NCBI RefSeq assembly: GCF_003268025.1
Contig: NZ_QLUW01000005.1
Location: 1-64,000 of the forward strand
Length of the DNA: 64,000 nt
Source: Paenibacillus montanisoli
GTDB lineage: Bacteria > Bacillota > Bacilli > Paenibacillales > Paenibacillaceae
Direction: 5' to 3'
The notes beneath the pieces are model-generated. The model ran no database searches. It saw nothing but the letters and a program-made list of their open reading frames with translations, and was not told the DNA's origin. Positions 42,592-50,769 of this stretch are shown here, piece after piece. A program made the position numbers and the translations under genes. How positions within the stretch are numbered: the stretch's first letter is position 1; each line of letters starts with the position of its first letter.

Positions 42592-43137
42592 TTAATCCGC
42601 TTCTATTAATCCGTAGCGGCCATCGCTGCGTTTATAAACGACGTTAACTTCTTTGGTCGCGGCGTTCGCGAACATAAAGAAATTGTGTCCCACCATGTTC
42701 ATTTGAAGGATCGCTTCCTCGACATCCATAGGTTTGAGCATGAAGCGTTTCGTCTTTACCAGCTCATAATCCTCTTCCTCTTCAAGCACGCGGGCCGCTG
42801 CCCCGTCTTCCTTAAACAAGGTGCGGATGCCGCTCTCCTTCCTGTATCGGTTGTTGATTTTCGTTTTATGTTTGCGAATTTGACGTTCCAGTTTGTCCAC
42901 AACCAAATCAATGGAAGCGTACATGTCTTCGCTTTTCTCTTCTGCTCGCAGCATTGCGTTAGAAAGCGGAATCATGACTTCAATAACGTGCTTGCCTTTC
43001 GTTACGGACATGGTCACATTTGTTTCGGAGGTAATCGGCTCTTCAAAATACTTTTCCAGGCGGCTAAGCTTCTTCTCGACGTAGTCGCGCAAGGCGTCTG
43101 TCACTAGGATGTGTTGACCTCGAATGTTGTATTTCAT
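42592..43137 (-). CDS. hpf: long-form ribosome hibernation promoting factor
   Basis: 181 residues, the long form (about 1-100 ribosome-binding domain, about 120-181 dimerisation domain). Long Hpf (YvyD in Bacillus) pairs 70S ribosomes into 100S dimers in stationary phase. The C-terminal domain FMLKPMDVEEAILQMNMVGHNFFMF shows the conserved pattern. ATG with AAAAGGAGG eight bases before it, and a strong promoter upstream. Confidence 0.95.
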   Translation of the reverse strand: MKYNIRGQHILVTDALRDYVEKKLSRLEKYFEEPITSETNVTMSVTKGKHVIEVMIPLSNAMLRAEEKSEDMYASIDLVVDKLERQIRKHKTKINNRYRKESGIRTLFKEDGAAARVLEEEEDYELVKTKRFMLKPMDVEEAILQMNMVGHNFFMFANAATKEVNVVYKRSDGRYGLIEAD

Positions 43138-43164
43138 GTGGCATTCCTCCTTTTACATAGTCTT

Positions 43165-43193
43165 ATTATAACATCGTCCATAGGCGATCTCAA
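43165..43193 (-). promoter_or_regulatory. sigma-A promoter of hpf
   Basis: TTGAGA (43188-43193), 17 bases and a perfect TATAAT (43165-43170) on the minus strand, about 30 bases before the hpf start codon. Confidence 0.8.
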
Positions 43194-43271
43194 AGATATT
43201 TTCTGTCTTTTTTGAATTATTTAATAATTTAATAGATGAAAGGATCTGGGAAAAAGCATGTCCGCGAAAAC

Positions 43272-43298
43272 AAGAAAAAGCCCCGGTTTCCCGGGGCT
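43272..43298 (-). terminator. terminator after the cold shock gene
   Basis: Stem AGCCCCGG/CCGGGGCT with a short loop and a TTTTTC tail on the minus strand. Confidence 0.9.
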
Positions 43299-43361
43299 TC
43301 TGCTGATCACATTCGGTTAAGCGCGAACCATATATAATGTGGCCGCTTAACAGCGGTATGA

Positions 43362-43559
43362 TTACAGTTTGATAACGTTTGCAGCTTGAGGACCACGTGC
43401 GCCTTCAACGATGTCGAACTCAACGGATTGGCCTTCTTCAAGAGTTTTGAAACCTTCAGCTTGGATTGCGGAGAAGTGAACAAATACGTCGCCGCCTTGC
43501 TCAGTCTCGATAAATCCATAACCTTTTTCAGCGTTGAACCATTTTACTTTACCTTGCAT
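43362..43559 (-). CDS. cold shock protein (CspB/CspD family)
   Basis: 65-residue single OB-fold nucleic acid chaperone. The RNP1 motif KGYGFIE and RNP2 motif VFVHFSAI are both present. It has its own strong promoter, a leader of about 50 bases and a terminator, the usual arrangement for a highly expressed csp. Which paralogue cannot be said. Confidence 0.96.
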   Translation of the reverse strand: MQGKVKWFNAEKGYGFIETEQGGDVFVHFSAIQAEGFKTLEEGQSVEFDIVEGARGPQAANVIKL

Positions 43560-43619
43560 TCATAACATTCCCTTCATCTTCATATAGCTGCGAGATCACT
43601 AGGCGTGGCCCACAAATCG

Positions 43620-43649
43620 AATATACCATCCGCTTCACAATATTGTCAA
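43620..43649 (-). promoter_or_regulatory. sigma-A promoter of the cold shock gene
   Basis: A perfect TTGACA (43644-43649), 18-base spacer and TATATT (43620-43625) on the minus strand. Confidence 0.82.
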
Positions 43650-43711
43650 TAGTTTTTGTAAGCGAATACATTTTGATTTTTTTGGCTTTTGATTTAGAAA
43701 ATATTTACAGA

Positions 43712-43733
43712 CAAAAACACACCCAATCGGGTG
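43712..43733 (-). terminator. short terminator after fliT
   Basis: CACCC/GGGTG stem with a four-base loop and a following TGTTTTTGT on the minus strand. Short stem, so moderate support. Confidence 0.5.
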
Positions 43734-43748
43734 CATTTAATGGTGCTG

Positions 43749-44090
43749 CTAATTCTTTTCATCGAAGAATAAACTATTATCGGTACCGTATGCTCCACTG
43801 GCGCCATAAGCGTCACGTTGAACGCGTGCCCGATTGAAATTATTCAACCCTAGCATCGCTTCGTTCTTCAATGATTCCATACGTTTCAATATGCGATCGT
43901 CAAAACCTAGGATTCGGTTCACTAGCTCCAGCTCCGACCCGTCTTTTGGATGAGTTGTGAAATAGGATTGGATTTCCTGAATGATGCGCCCTCTCCGATC
44001 CAAAAAGCTTTCTATCTGCTCCACTGTTACTTCATTAATATCTGCGATCATCTGCAACGTCAACTGCTCTAATTCACTTAACGCTTCCAT
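43749..44090 (-). CDS. fliT: FliT-like flagellar chaperone
   Basis: 113 residues from the chosen ATG, almost entirely helical, as expected of FliT export chaperones. Sequence conservation in this family is low; the name rests on size, helix content and position after fliS. An open frame reaches back to 44144 inside fliS, but the ATG at 44090 lies just past the fliS stop, with GAGGAG about 12 bases before it. Confidence 0.75.
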   Translation of the reverse strand: MEALSELEQLTLQMIADINEVTVEQIESFLDRRGRIIQEIQSYFTTHPKDGSELELVNRILGFDDRILKRMESLKNEAMLGLNNFNRARVQRDAYGASGAYGTDNSLFFDEKN

Positions 44091-44095
44091 GACCG

Positions 44096-44485
44096 TTAAG
44101 AGCTCCTCTGAGCACTCGCTACAGGTCTGGCGGCGGCAACCCATGTCTCCCGAAGCTCGGTTAAATAACCGAGTACTTCTTCAACCGGAGCAGTGTCTTT
44201 CTTAATATTTGCTTCCATTAAGCGCATTTTGAAATATTCATAGAGCTTCAGCAATCCATCGGCCAGCTCCGATTTTCGATCCAGCGTAATCTCAAATTCC
44301 GATACAATAGCTTGAACCTTAAGCAGGTTCCGGTTGGCGTCCTCGTTCTTACCGTCTTTGATTGCCATTATGGCCGCCTTCGAGAAACGAATCGCGCCAT
44401 CGTAAAGCATAATCAGCAATTGCGCAGGCGAGGCGGTTTGAACGGAGTTGTCCAAGTATTTATTCATCTGTGCTTGCAGCATCAT
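44096..44485 (-). CDS. fliS: flagellar export chaperone FliS
   Basis: Binds the C-terminus of flagellin in the cytoplasm to prevent early polymerisation. 129 residues with the family pattern YLDNSVQTASPAQLLIMLYD near the N-terminus. ATG with AGGAGG. It lies 16 bases after fliD. Confidence 0.95.
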   Translation of the reverse strand: MMLQAQMNKYLDNSVQTASPAQLLIMLYDGAIRFSKAAIMAIKDGKNEDANRNLLKVQAIVSEFEITLDRKSELADGLLKLYEYFKMRLMEANIKKDTAPVEEVLGYLTELRETWVAAARPVASAQRSS

Positions 44486-44501
44486 TGGTTCCTCCTATTA
44501 A

Positions 44502-46088
44502 TTAATTCCCTGAGAAAGTATTGGCCAGGTTCTGCGATTGGGAGTTCATCCTAGAAATGGCTTGCTCCATCGCGGTGAATCTTTTATAGTAATTATTCTC
44601 CATATCGATGAGGCGGCTGTTCCATGTATCGATTTGGTTGGATATTTGGGTGAGCTGTTTCCCCATCATGCTGTCTGATTTCAAGACTGCAGAGTCGGAA
44701 AAAATTGATGTTCCCGATTTGCTCGCAATAATATCGAGAGTAACCTTCAGGTTACTGTACATTCGCTGAACAATCCCAACATCGGTTTCGTCAGCATCAC
44801 CATTACCCGTCGCTGAGAACAAGGCCAACACCGCATCCGGATCGGTCTCAATGGCCTTCTTTAACTTATCTTCATCTGTTACGTATAGCTTACCGTGCTC
44901 AGCATAATTGATGGAACCGATTCCTATGGAAGATAACGTTCTGTAGTCGCTATTTCCTGTATTTACAACAGCTGACGTTACGGAACGCAAAGAGGCAATG
45001 GCTGATGAAAAAATGCTGTCATTATACAGCAATCCGCTCTTCGCTTTCGTCTCCCATTGCGTAATTTCATCCTCTTTCATGTCTTTCCGTTGATCATCCG
45101 TCAGTGGAAGAAAGTCGCGGTAACGCTTCTCTCCTACTTTATCCTGAAGCGTCTTCAATACATCATTATAATCATTAATAAAGGTCTTGATCGAATCTAC
45201 TATCTTACTTGTATCCGTGCTTACACCGATGGATGTAGCAACATATTTGGTCGGATCCGCTTCCTGACCGGCCACACCGGTAAACACGCTCTTCTGCTTT
45301 AATACGATATCCATACCGTTTATCGAAAAGGAGTTGCTTTCACGCTCTGTGGAGATGCCATTGATCTCTAGCTTCGCATTTTCTGCCGGAGTATTAACAA
45401 GACCATTTAACTTAAGAATGGAACCGGCGAAATTATTAGTATCATCTGTGATCTTGATATCCGCAGTTTTTCCCGTCGCCTTCGTCGTAAGGCTAATTTG
45501 CCCTGTGAACGAATCGTAGAAGGCATTCACATTCGTTGTCTTATTAATCCGGGAGATCACATCATTGAGCGAATCCACACTGGTATCAACATCGATTTGG
45601 GTTCCATTTATTTTGAAGGAATAGTCCGTTCCGACTCCTGTTCCCGTGCCTACGATTAATGATGGATCCAACTTCGCAGTCTGATCCGAAAGCTTACTAG
45701 CCGGATCGAATACGGTTGTGTCCGGTGCGACAGGAGCGACGCGAATATCTCCGCCTGTCATCTTCGCTGATGTCGCAAGCGACATCACCTTGATAGACGT
45801 TGTCCCAATAGGGGCATCCGCTCTTGCAGTGGCAGTAAACACTTGGTTATCTCCGCTAATCGCCACCTGCTTAGCTGCAAGGGTTTTCTCTGACTTGAAG
45901 TTAAAAACTTTATTATTTCGGAAATCAAGTAATTTCTTGTTTATATCCTTATAGATGTCACGCTGCCATTCGACAGTTTGCTTTTGCTGCTTCAGCTTGT
46001 CTGCCGGCACCTTCGCCGCTGTCATTAACTGCTTGACAATGCTGTCGATGTCCAAGCCCGAGGCCATTCCATTAATCCTTAATACCAT
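44502..46088 (-). CDS. fliD: flagellar hook-associated protein 2 (filament cap)
   Basis: 528 residues from the second start. The N-terminus MVLRINGMASGLDIDSIVK and the helical C-terminus are those of FliD, which caps the filament and guides flagellin assembly. The open frame also has a GTG two codons earlier (46094). The middle is variable, as in the family. Part of flaG-fliD-fliS-fliT. Confidence 0.94.
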   Translation of the reverse strand: MVLRINGMASGLDIDSIVKQLMTAAKVPADKLKQQKQTVEWQRDIYKDINKKLLDFRNNKVFNFKSEKTLAAKQVAISGDNQVFTATARADAPIGTTSIKVMSLATSAKMTGGDIRVAPVAPDTTVFDPASKLSDQTAKLDPSLIVGTGTGVGTDYSFKINGTQIDVDTSVDSLNDVISRINKTTNVNAFYDSFTGQISLTTKATGKTADIKITDDTNNFAGSILKLNGLVNTPAENAKLEINGISTERESNSFSINGMDIVLKQKSVFTGVAGQEADPTKYVATSIGVSTDTSKIVDSIKTFINDYNDVLKTLQDKVGEKRYRDFLPLTDDQRKDMKEDEITQWETKAKSGLLYNDSIFSSAIASLRSVTSAVVNTGNSDYRTLSSIGIGSINYAEHGKLYVTDEDKLKKAIETDPDAVLALFSATGNGDADETDVGIVQRMYSNLKVTLDIIASKSGTSIFSDSAVLKSDSMMGKQLTQISNQIDTWNSRLIDMENNYYKRFTAMEQAISRMNSQSQNLANTFSGN

Positions 46089-46113
46089 TGCCACACCACC
46101 CTTTTACTAGCCA

Positions 46114-46503
46114 TTATCTCCGCTCATCAATCCATATGCCTGCTTTTTCGCACATCGCTGCTACAAGATCTAAAATTTTCTCTGGTGGAACTTCACGAAT
46201 CAGTTTGCCCGTTTCCTTTTCGACGACTTTAACCATGATTTGCTTTGTCTTCTCATGAATGGAAAATTCACAAGAAGTCGCCACGCCCATAACCGCTTTG
46301 TTCGCTTTCTCAATCGCTTTAATCAATATTTCTTCACCTAAGGGTACCTTCACACCATTGTTTTCCGCTTGCTTCAATTCCCTTTCATTTTTAAGCCCTG
46401 GTGAATTACTCTTCTGCTGATCCGATAAGCCTTGTCGATCGCTACCTGCATTGGGTACAGAGCTACTCATTGGCACATTACTGATTGGCAGATTCATATT
46501 CAT
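46114..46503 (-). CDS. flaG: FlaG family protein
   Basis: 129 residues. The conserved part is the C-terminal half, with FSIHEKTKQIMVKVVEKETG and IREVPPEKILDLVAAMCE, typical of FlaG (YvyC in Bacillus). FlaG influences filament length or stability. The N-terminal 45 residues are polar and probably disordered. ATG with GGGAGGAAA. First gene of the fliD operon. Confidence 0.93.
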   Translation of the reverse strand: MNMNLPISNVPMSSSVPNAGSDRQGLSDQQKSNSPGLKNERELKQAENNGVKVPLGEEILIKAIEKANKAVMGVATSCEFSIHEKTKQIMVKVVEKETGKLIREVPPEKILDLVAAMCEKAGIWIDERR

Positions 46504-46535
46504 AGTGCTTTCCTCCCGATGATATGCTACTACTT

Positions 46536-46563
46536 ATATCGGTGTCATATGAGCAATGATGTA
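46536..46563 (-). promoter_or_regulatory. sigma-D-type promoter before flaG
   Basis: On the minus strand TACA (46560-46563) and CCGATAT (46536-46542) lie 17 bases apart and resemble the flagellar sigma consensus TAAA...GCCGATAT. They stand about 33 bases before the flaG start. One mismatch in each element. Confidence 0.55.
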
Positions 46564-46599
46564 TAGAGCCTATTGAAAAAAATGTGTTTCCTTTCAGCC

Positions 46600-46698
46600 T
46601 TACCCTTGCTCGTTGGCCGAAACTTGCTCCACTTCCTCCAAATCCACTCCCTTCAAGCTCACGATGTCTACCCGCTTTGCAGGCTGAAAACTTTTCAT
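46600..46698 (-). CDS. possible 32-residue ORF, unknown
   Basis: ATG at 46698 has a strong GGAGGAG about nine bases upstream and opens a 32-codon frame (MKSFQPAKRVDIV...), acidic toward its end. No family recognised. It begins after the terminator at 46751-46792, so it would need its own promoter. It may be the remnant of a larger decayed gene. Kept only because of the ribosome site. Confidence 0.25.
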   Translation of the reverse strand: MKSFQPAKRVDIVSLKGVDLEEVEQVSANEQG

Positions 46699-46750
46699 CT
46701 CTATCGACTCCTCCGAAACAGTTTTGTTTGACTCATACTTTTCGTCTCCC

Positions 46751-46792
46751 AAAAACAGAAACTGCCCCAATCCTTTTTCAGGATTGAGGCAG
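46751..46792 (-). terminator. terminator-like hairpin between hag and flaG
   Basis: Thirteen-base arms 46762-46774 and 46780-46792 pair almost perfectly, followed on the minus strand by TTTCTGTTTTT. It follows the end of the degraded frame at 46823. Confidence 0.75.
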
Positions 46793-46822
46793 CCCAACTT
46801 TCGTTCCAATCTGCACGTTCCT

Positions 46823-47044
46823 TCAAAAATCGTTCAGATTCATCGTCAAGAGTTTCTTCAATTGAGTTGTTCGTACGCCTATGTCCTCAGCTTTCATCAT
46901 GTATATCTTGAAAATCGCGAAACCGCCTAACTGGACTCGCTCCACGCACTCCGGCCAACCCAGATCACTCAGCAAATAGTCGTCCTGCTCAAAGCAGACT
47001 TGGCGGTCATATCCTTCCAGGTTGAACTCCGACAAATGTTGCAA
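46823..47044 (-). pseudogene. degraded or unrecognised ORF between hag and flaG
   Basis: The frame from TTG 47044 gives 73 residues (…CFEQDDYLLSDLGWPECVERV…) without a ribosome site, and a stop sits two codons upstream. Near 46865 another frame begins to look coding (SIEETLDDESERFLKERADW) and runs on into the terminator hairpin. This suggests a frameshifted remnant of a longer gene. No family recognised. It lies downstream of the hag terminator and upstream of a terminator of its own. Confidence 0.4.
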
Positions 47045-47109
47045 ACATCATATGAATGTATGCTCTACATTGTGATGTATCTTTTATTTTGTTTCGTTTC
47101 GATCTCAAG

Positions 47110-47140
47110 CAAAAAAGACCCTAGAAGGTCTAGGATCTCT
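47110..47140 (-). terminator. terminator after hag
   Basis: AGATCCTAG/CTAGGGTCT stem (one mismatch) and six T on the minus strand, about 20 bases past the hag stop. Confidence 0.88.
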
Positions 47141-47156
47141 TTGTCGCTCGTCAAGA

Positions 47157-48299
47157 TTAACGAAGCAATTGCAGAACACCTTGCGGCTGTTGGTTCGCTT
47201 GAGCAAGCATCGCTTGAGCAGCTTGAGCAAGGATGGAGTTCTTGGTTTGCTCCATCATTTCCTTCGCCATGTCTACATCACGAACGCGAGATTCTGCAGC
47301 AGTCAGGTTTTCTGAAGATGTATTCAGATTATTAATAGTATGGTCTAGACGGTTTTGCCACGCACCTAATTGGGAGCGTTGAGCTGATACTTGTTTAATA
47401 GCTTGATCGACAGCTTTGATATTTTCGGTGAATGATTGATTAGTTACATTAACTAAGCCAACACTTGTTACGTTAGCATTACCTGTACCTGTACCAACAG
47501 CAGTTGAACTCATATCATTAATAGAAATATCAAGTGTTGTATTTTGGTTTGCACCAATCTGAAAACTTAGTTGGTTACCTGAAGTAGTAATGGTTTTGGT
47601 AGTTAATGATGCACCTCCAAAACCGGCAGTTAAGTCTGCATTTGAAGCAAAAGACATTTTAAGCCCCAGCTTATCGAAATTCAAAGTAGATCCTGCAGTA
47701 ACAGAATCAGGGTCTTGTGTTAATACCTGCGTAGTGGTTCCATCACTCACCGCGACACTAGTGTTAGCTACAAGAGTAAATGTTAATGTTGCACCTGATT
47801 TTACTCCTGAAACATCAAGGGAAATACCTTTAGCCGTAAAATCTGAGATCAACGCCGTTCCATTCGCAGCTTTAGTTCCGATGTTTCCATTTAATAATGT
47901 TTTTGTATTAAATTCTGTTTTGGATGCTATTCTATCAATTTCAGCAACTGATTCAGAAATTTCCTTTTGAATTTCAGTTAAATCATCTGCAGTATTTGTA
48001 CCATTGTTCGATTGAACCGTAAGTTCACGCATACGCTGAAGAATTGAGTGTGTCTCATTAAGTGCGCCCTCAGCTGTTTGAATCAACGAAATACCATCTT
48101 GAGCATTTCGGGAGGCTTGATCTAGACCACGGATCTGACCACGCATTTTCTCGGAAATGGCAAGACCTGCAGCATCGTCACCAGCGCGGTTGATACGAAG
48201 ACCGGAAGACAGACGCTCAATGTTCTTGCTTTGGTTTGCAGTGTTAGCAGACAACTGACGGTGAGTGTTAAGTGCTCCAATGTTGTGATTAATTCTCAT
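47157..48299 (-). CDS. hag: flagellin
   Basis: 380 residues. The conserved N-terminal D0/D1 (MRINHNIGALNTHRQL, LSSGLRINRAGDDAAGLAISEKM) and C-terminal D1/D0 (NLTAAESRVRDVDMAKEM, ending QPQGVLQLLR) flank a variable middle (about 145-285). The C-terminus binds FliS and FliW. The open frame extends 12 codons upstream to 48335, but the ATG at 48299 has AAGGAGG at good spacing and the canonical N-terminus. Base composition is more AT-rich than the flanks. A CsrA site and a sigma-D promoter lie upstream. Confidence 0.97.
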   Translation of the reverse strand: MRINHNIGALNTHRQLSANTANQSKNIERLSSGLRINRAGDDAAGLAISEKMRGQIRGLDQASRNAQDGISLIQTAEGALNETHSILQRMRELTVQSNNGTNTADDLTEIQKEISESVAEIDRIASKTEFNTKTLLNGNIGTKAANGTALISDFTAKGISLDVSGVKSGATLTFTLVANTSVAVSDGTTTQVLTQDPDSVTAGSTLNFDKLGLKMSFASNADLTAGFGGASLTTKTITTSGNQLSFQIGANQNTTLDISINDMSSTAVGTGTGNANVTSVGLVNVTNQSFTENIKAVDQAIKQVSAQRSQLGAWQNRLDHTINNLNTSSENLTAAESRVRDVDMAKEMMEQTKNSILAQAAQAMLAQANQQPQGVLQLLR

Positions 48300-48307
48300 T
48301 TTTTCTT

Positions 48308-48343
48308 CCTCCTTGAAGTTGGTATGCCCCCACATCCTTGTGG
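48308..48343 (-). promoter_or_regulatory. CsrA binding sites in the hag leader
   Basis: On the minus strand CCACAAGGATGTGG (48330-48343) forms a five-base-pair hairpin with AGGA in the loop; ACAAGGATGT fits the CsrA consensus ACANGGANGT. A second GGA lies in the Shine-Dalgarno AAGGAGG (48308-48314). This is the two-site layout of the Bacillus hag leader, where CsrA blocks translation until FliW sequesters it. Confidence 0.82.
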
Positions 48344-48403
48344 AGACTTATGCTGTTTCGCGATCAGGTCGGCCGCCAGGCTTTGAAACAGCGCTTATTT
48401 TTT

Positions 48404-48431
48404 ATATCGGCGGACCTATTGCAATTCTTTA
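48404..48431 (-). promoter_or_regulatory. sigma-D promoter of hag
   Basis: TAAA (48428-48431), 16 bases and GCCGATAT (48404-48411) on the minus strand match the flagellar sigma factor consensus. The transcript would start near 48395, giving a leader of about 95 bases that carries the CsrA sites. Confidence 0.8.
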
Positions 48432-48487
48432 TAGCAATTTCCTCAAAACTCAAAAAATGATGTCCAGCGCGACAACATCAGAGATAT

Positions 48488-48517
48488 AAAAAAATCCCAA
48501 TGCCATATGCATTGGGA
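48488..48517 (-). terminator. terminator after csrA
   Basis: Nine-base stem TCCCAATGC/GCATTGGGA followed by seven T on the minus strand. It separates flgM...csrA from hag. Confidence 0.92.
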
Positions 48518-48523
48518 GCGTTG

Positions 48524-48757
48524 TTAGGTTTTCTTGGGACTAGACCATTTTTTCAGTTCCGCTACATTAAGCTGCCCCTGCAAGGCTTGTCTATTGCTTT
48601 CTTGTACGGCATCATACACTTCTTTACGAAGGATATTCACATCGCTTGGCGCTTTGATTCCTATCTTCACTTGATCCCCATCAATTGCAGAGATAACAAT
48701 CTCAATATTGTTGTTTAACAATATCGACTGGCCTTTTTTACGGCTCAATATTAACAT
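48524..48757 (-). CDS. csrA: carbon storage regulator CsrA
   Basis: 77-residue RNA-binding translational repressor. The start MLILSRKKGQSILL and the GDQVKIGIKAPSDVNILRKEVY core are typical. Its main Bacillus target is hag mRNA, which begins just downstream and carries matching sites. It overlaps fliW by seven bases. Confidence 0.97.
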   Translation of the reverse strand: MLILSRKKGQSILLNNNIEIVISAIDGDQVKIGIKAPSDVNILRKEVYDAVQESNRQALQGQLNVAELKKWSSPKKT

Positions 48758-49182
48758 GACGATTCACCGCTTTCCAATTGAACGACGTTGAAGAGCGGTT
48801 CCTTCGTGCTGTATGTGCTGGAGGGGGGAAGTACATATTGCTTGCCTTGCCCGTTCCTGGTATTCAATATTATAGGCGCAAGCAAGTTTACAGTGGAATT
48901 CGTGAACGGCTCAGTGGTTGTTACAATAGTAAGGACGCTTACATCTTCAGAGGCTTCGATATCGAGCAGCTTCCTATCTTTCTCCTCAATATCAATCGAA
49001 TAGTCGGTCTCAAAGGCAAACGGCGTTATGACCAGAAATCCTACATAGTCGTGATCCAGACTTTGCAAGTAAGCGAAACTCGGATTTTCCTCCACTACCT
49101 GTATGGAAAACTCATTGCAATCCTCAAAACCAAGAATGCTGCCATTCAATTGAAAAATCCTGCCTTGTAAGAAATTGAGCAT
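48751..49182 (-). CDS. fliW: flagellar assembly factor FliW
   Basis: Binds flagellin and CsrA in turn, releasing hag mRNA once flagellin is secreted. 143 residues from ATG 49182; an upstream GTG (49191) sits too close to the GGAGG site. Family segments GFLVITPFAFETDYSIDI and PIILNTRNGQGKQYVL are present. Upstream of and overlapping csrA. Confidence 0.95.
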   Translation of the reverse strand: MLNFLQGRIFQLNGSILGFEDCNEFSIQVVEENPSFAYLQSLDHDYVGFLVITPFAFETDYSIDIEEKDRKLLDIEASEDVSVLTIVTTTEPFTNSTVNLLAPIILNTRNGQGKQYVLPPSSTYSTKEPLFNVVQLESGESSC

Positions 49183-49240
49183 GGAAAACACTCTCCTCCA
49201 ACAGATAATGCTATAGCCAGCGCTATAGCATTTCGTATGA

Positions 49241-49807
49241 TTATATGTATTTATCGTATTCGCTCACGCGGATTTCAACGGAGTTCTTTTGCTTTAAATA
49301 GACTTCCACCGAACCCGGATGATATTGAATCTCCGGTTTATGGGCCGTGTACTCAATCAAAGGAAGCTGCGGTTCAATATTGATGATAGGTGCATGGGCA
49401 CGATAATGCAACCTTACATGATCTACGGAAGCTTCTCCAACGTACTGAATGGGATTCTTACGCTGAAAGGCATCGCGGGCAAGCTCTGCAAACGCATTGT
49501 TCGGATTGGTGATTTGCGCCATCCGGTTGCCGTCTTCTACGATCTTCGCAATGGCTTGAAGCGCAATGCTTTTACATTGACTGTAGATCGAATTTAACCA
49601 CTCTAAATTTGACCCCATACCAAGTGCTGCCCAAGCTTCGGATGAATCAATTTCAAGCTCGCCACGGGAGGATTCGATTTCCATCTTGGCCTGTGGCTGC
49701 TGGATAGACAACTCACCGGGCGGAGATTGAATGTCCAGGCTCGCTGCTTGTGTCTGAATGCCAATCTTAGCATAGGTTTGATGAATCGATAAGCGCGGTA
49801 GTTCCAA
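49241..49807 (-). CDS. DUF6470 family protein (YviE-like)
   Basis: 188 residues between flgL and fliW, where Bacillus has yviE. The N-terminal 60 residues contain short repeats of the type IxxxPPGELxI, with alternating hydrophobic residues suggesting beta structure. Starts at TTG with GGGGGAG upstream. Function unknown, presumably flagellar. Confidence 0.82.
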   Translation of the reverse strand: MELPRLSIHQTYAKIGIQTQAASLDIQSPPGELSIQQPQAKMEIESSRGELEIDSSEAWAALGMGSNLEWLNSIYSQCKSIALQAIAKIVEDGNRMAQITNPNNAFAELARDAFQRKNPIQYVGEASVDHVRLHYRAHAPIINIEPQLPLIEYTAHKPEIQYHPGSVEVYLKQKNSVEIRVSEYDKYI

Positions 49808-49826
49808 AGGGCTCCCCCCAATTGGA

Positions 49827-50753
49827 TTATCTTAAATAATCCAATAAGCTTGGCTGAATGATTTTGGCTCCGACGGATAGAGAAGCTTGATACACGTTTT
49901 GATCCTCTTGCAGCTTCGTAATCGTTTCTGCCATGTCGGCATCCTCGATCTTGGAATTCAGCTCCGTCATGTTCACATTCAAATCTTTTATTCGAGCATC
50001 CATGAGATCGATCCGATTGCTCCTTGCGCCTACTTCCGCACGAACATTCAGTATTTTATCCATTCTTGTGGTTAATTGTCCTAATAATGCCCCAGCCTGT
50101 GATTGATCTCCTGCCGAGAATGCCTTCTGCAATCCGCTTAATACCGTGAAAAGATTATCAGGCGTTGTAGCGGCAGCCGGCGGCGCAGGGTTAGCGCTTC
50201 CAAATACCGCTTCACCCGTCACATTAATCGGAATTGTAACACCTGCGGCAAATTGATAAAGAATGGCTTGATTATCTGCTTGTTCAGTTGCTGCTCCAGC
50301 CACTGTATAAGGGTCTTTATCGGTCATTTGTCCATTGAAAATGGACTTGCCGTTAAGCCTGTCATTGCCGATTGCTACGGCTTGCTCGTAAAGCTGTCCC
50401 ATCTCTTCGGCAATCGCATCTAATGCGGTTTGAGGATTCGTACCATTTGTCCCTTGAACAGTCAGTTCATTGGCGCGCTGCAGGATGTCCGTCAATTGCG
50501 ATAATACGGTATCCGTATGATCTACGAAAGATTTGGCCGTATCTATGTTTCTCTGATATTGTTCATTTATAGAAATTTCGCTGCGGTACCGCAAGGCGTA
50601 GGTAATACCAACCGGGTCATCGGAGGGAGCGTTTATTTTCTTTCCCGTTGCGAGCATCGTTTGATGCTTATCCATGCGGCTTAAGTTATTATTCACATTT
50701 CTGAGCAGCTGCGCATGCATCATGCTTTGCGTGATTCTTAATGACAACTTCAT
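49827..50753 (-). CDS. flgL: flagellar hook-associated protein 3
   Basis: Junction protein between hook and filament. 308 residues from ATG 50753; a GTG two codons upstream (50759) is also in frame. Flagellin-like N-terminus (SLRITQSMMHAQLLRNVNNNL) and C-terminus with the helical D0 pattern are conserved. Lies after flgK. Confidence 0.93.
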   Translation of the reverse strand: MKLSLRITQSMMHAQLLRNVNNNLSRMDKHQTMLATGKKINAPSDDPVGITYALRYRSEISINEQYQRNIDTAKSFVDHTDTVLSQLTDILQRANELTVQGTNGTNPQTALDAIAEEMGQLYEQAVAIGNDRLNGKSIFNGQMTDKDPYTVAGAATEQADNQAILYQFAAGVTIPINVTGEAVFGSANPAPPAAATTPDNLFTVLSGLQKAFSAGDQSQAGALLGQLTTRMDKILNVRAEVGARSNRIDLMDARIKDLNVNMTELNSKIEDADMAETITKLQEDQNVYQASLSVGAKIIQPSLLDYLR

Positions 50754-50769
50754 CCCCACCTATCTTGGA

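Noticed and set aside
46699..46809. TTG-started upstream extension of the 46600 frame to 69 residues
   Set aside because: A terminator hairpin lies inside it, and there is no ribosome site for the TTG.
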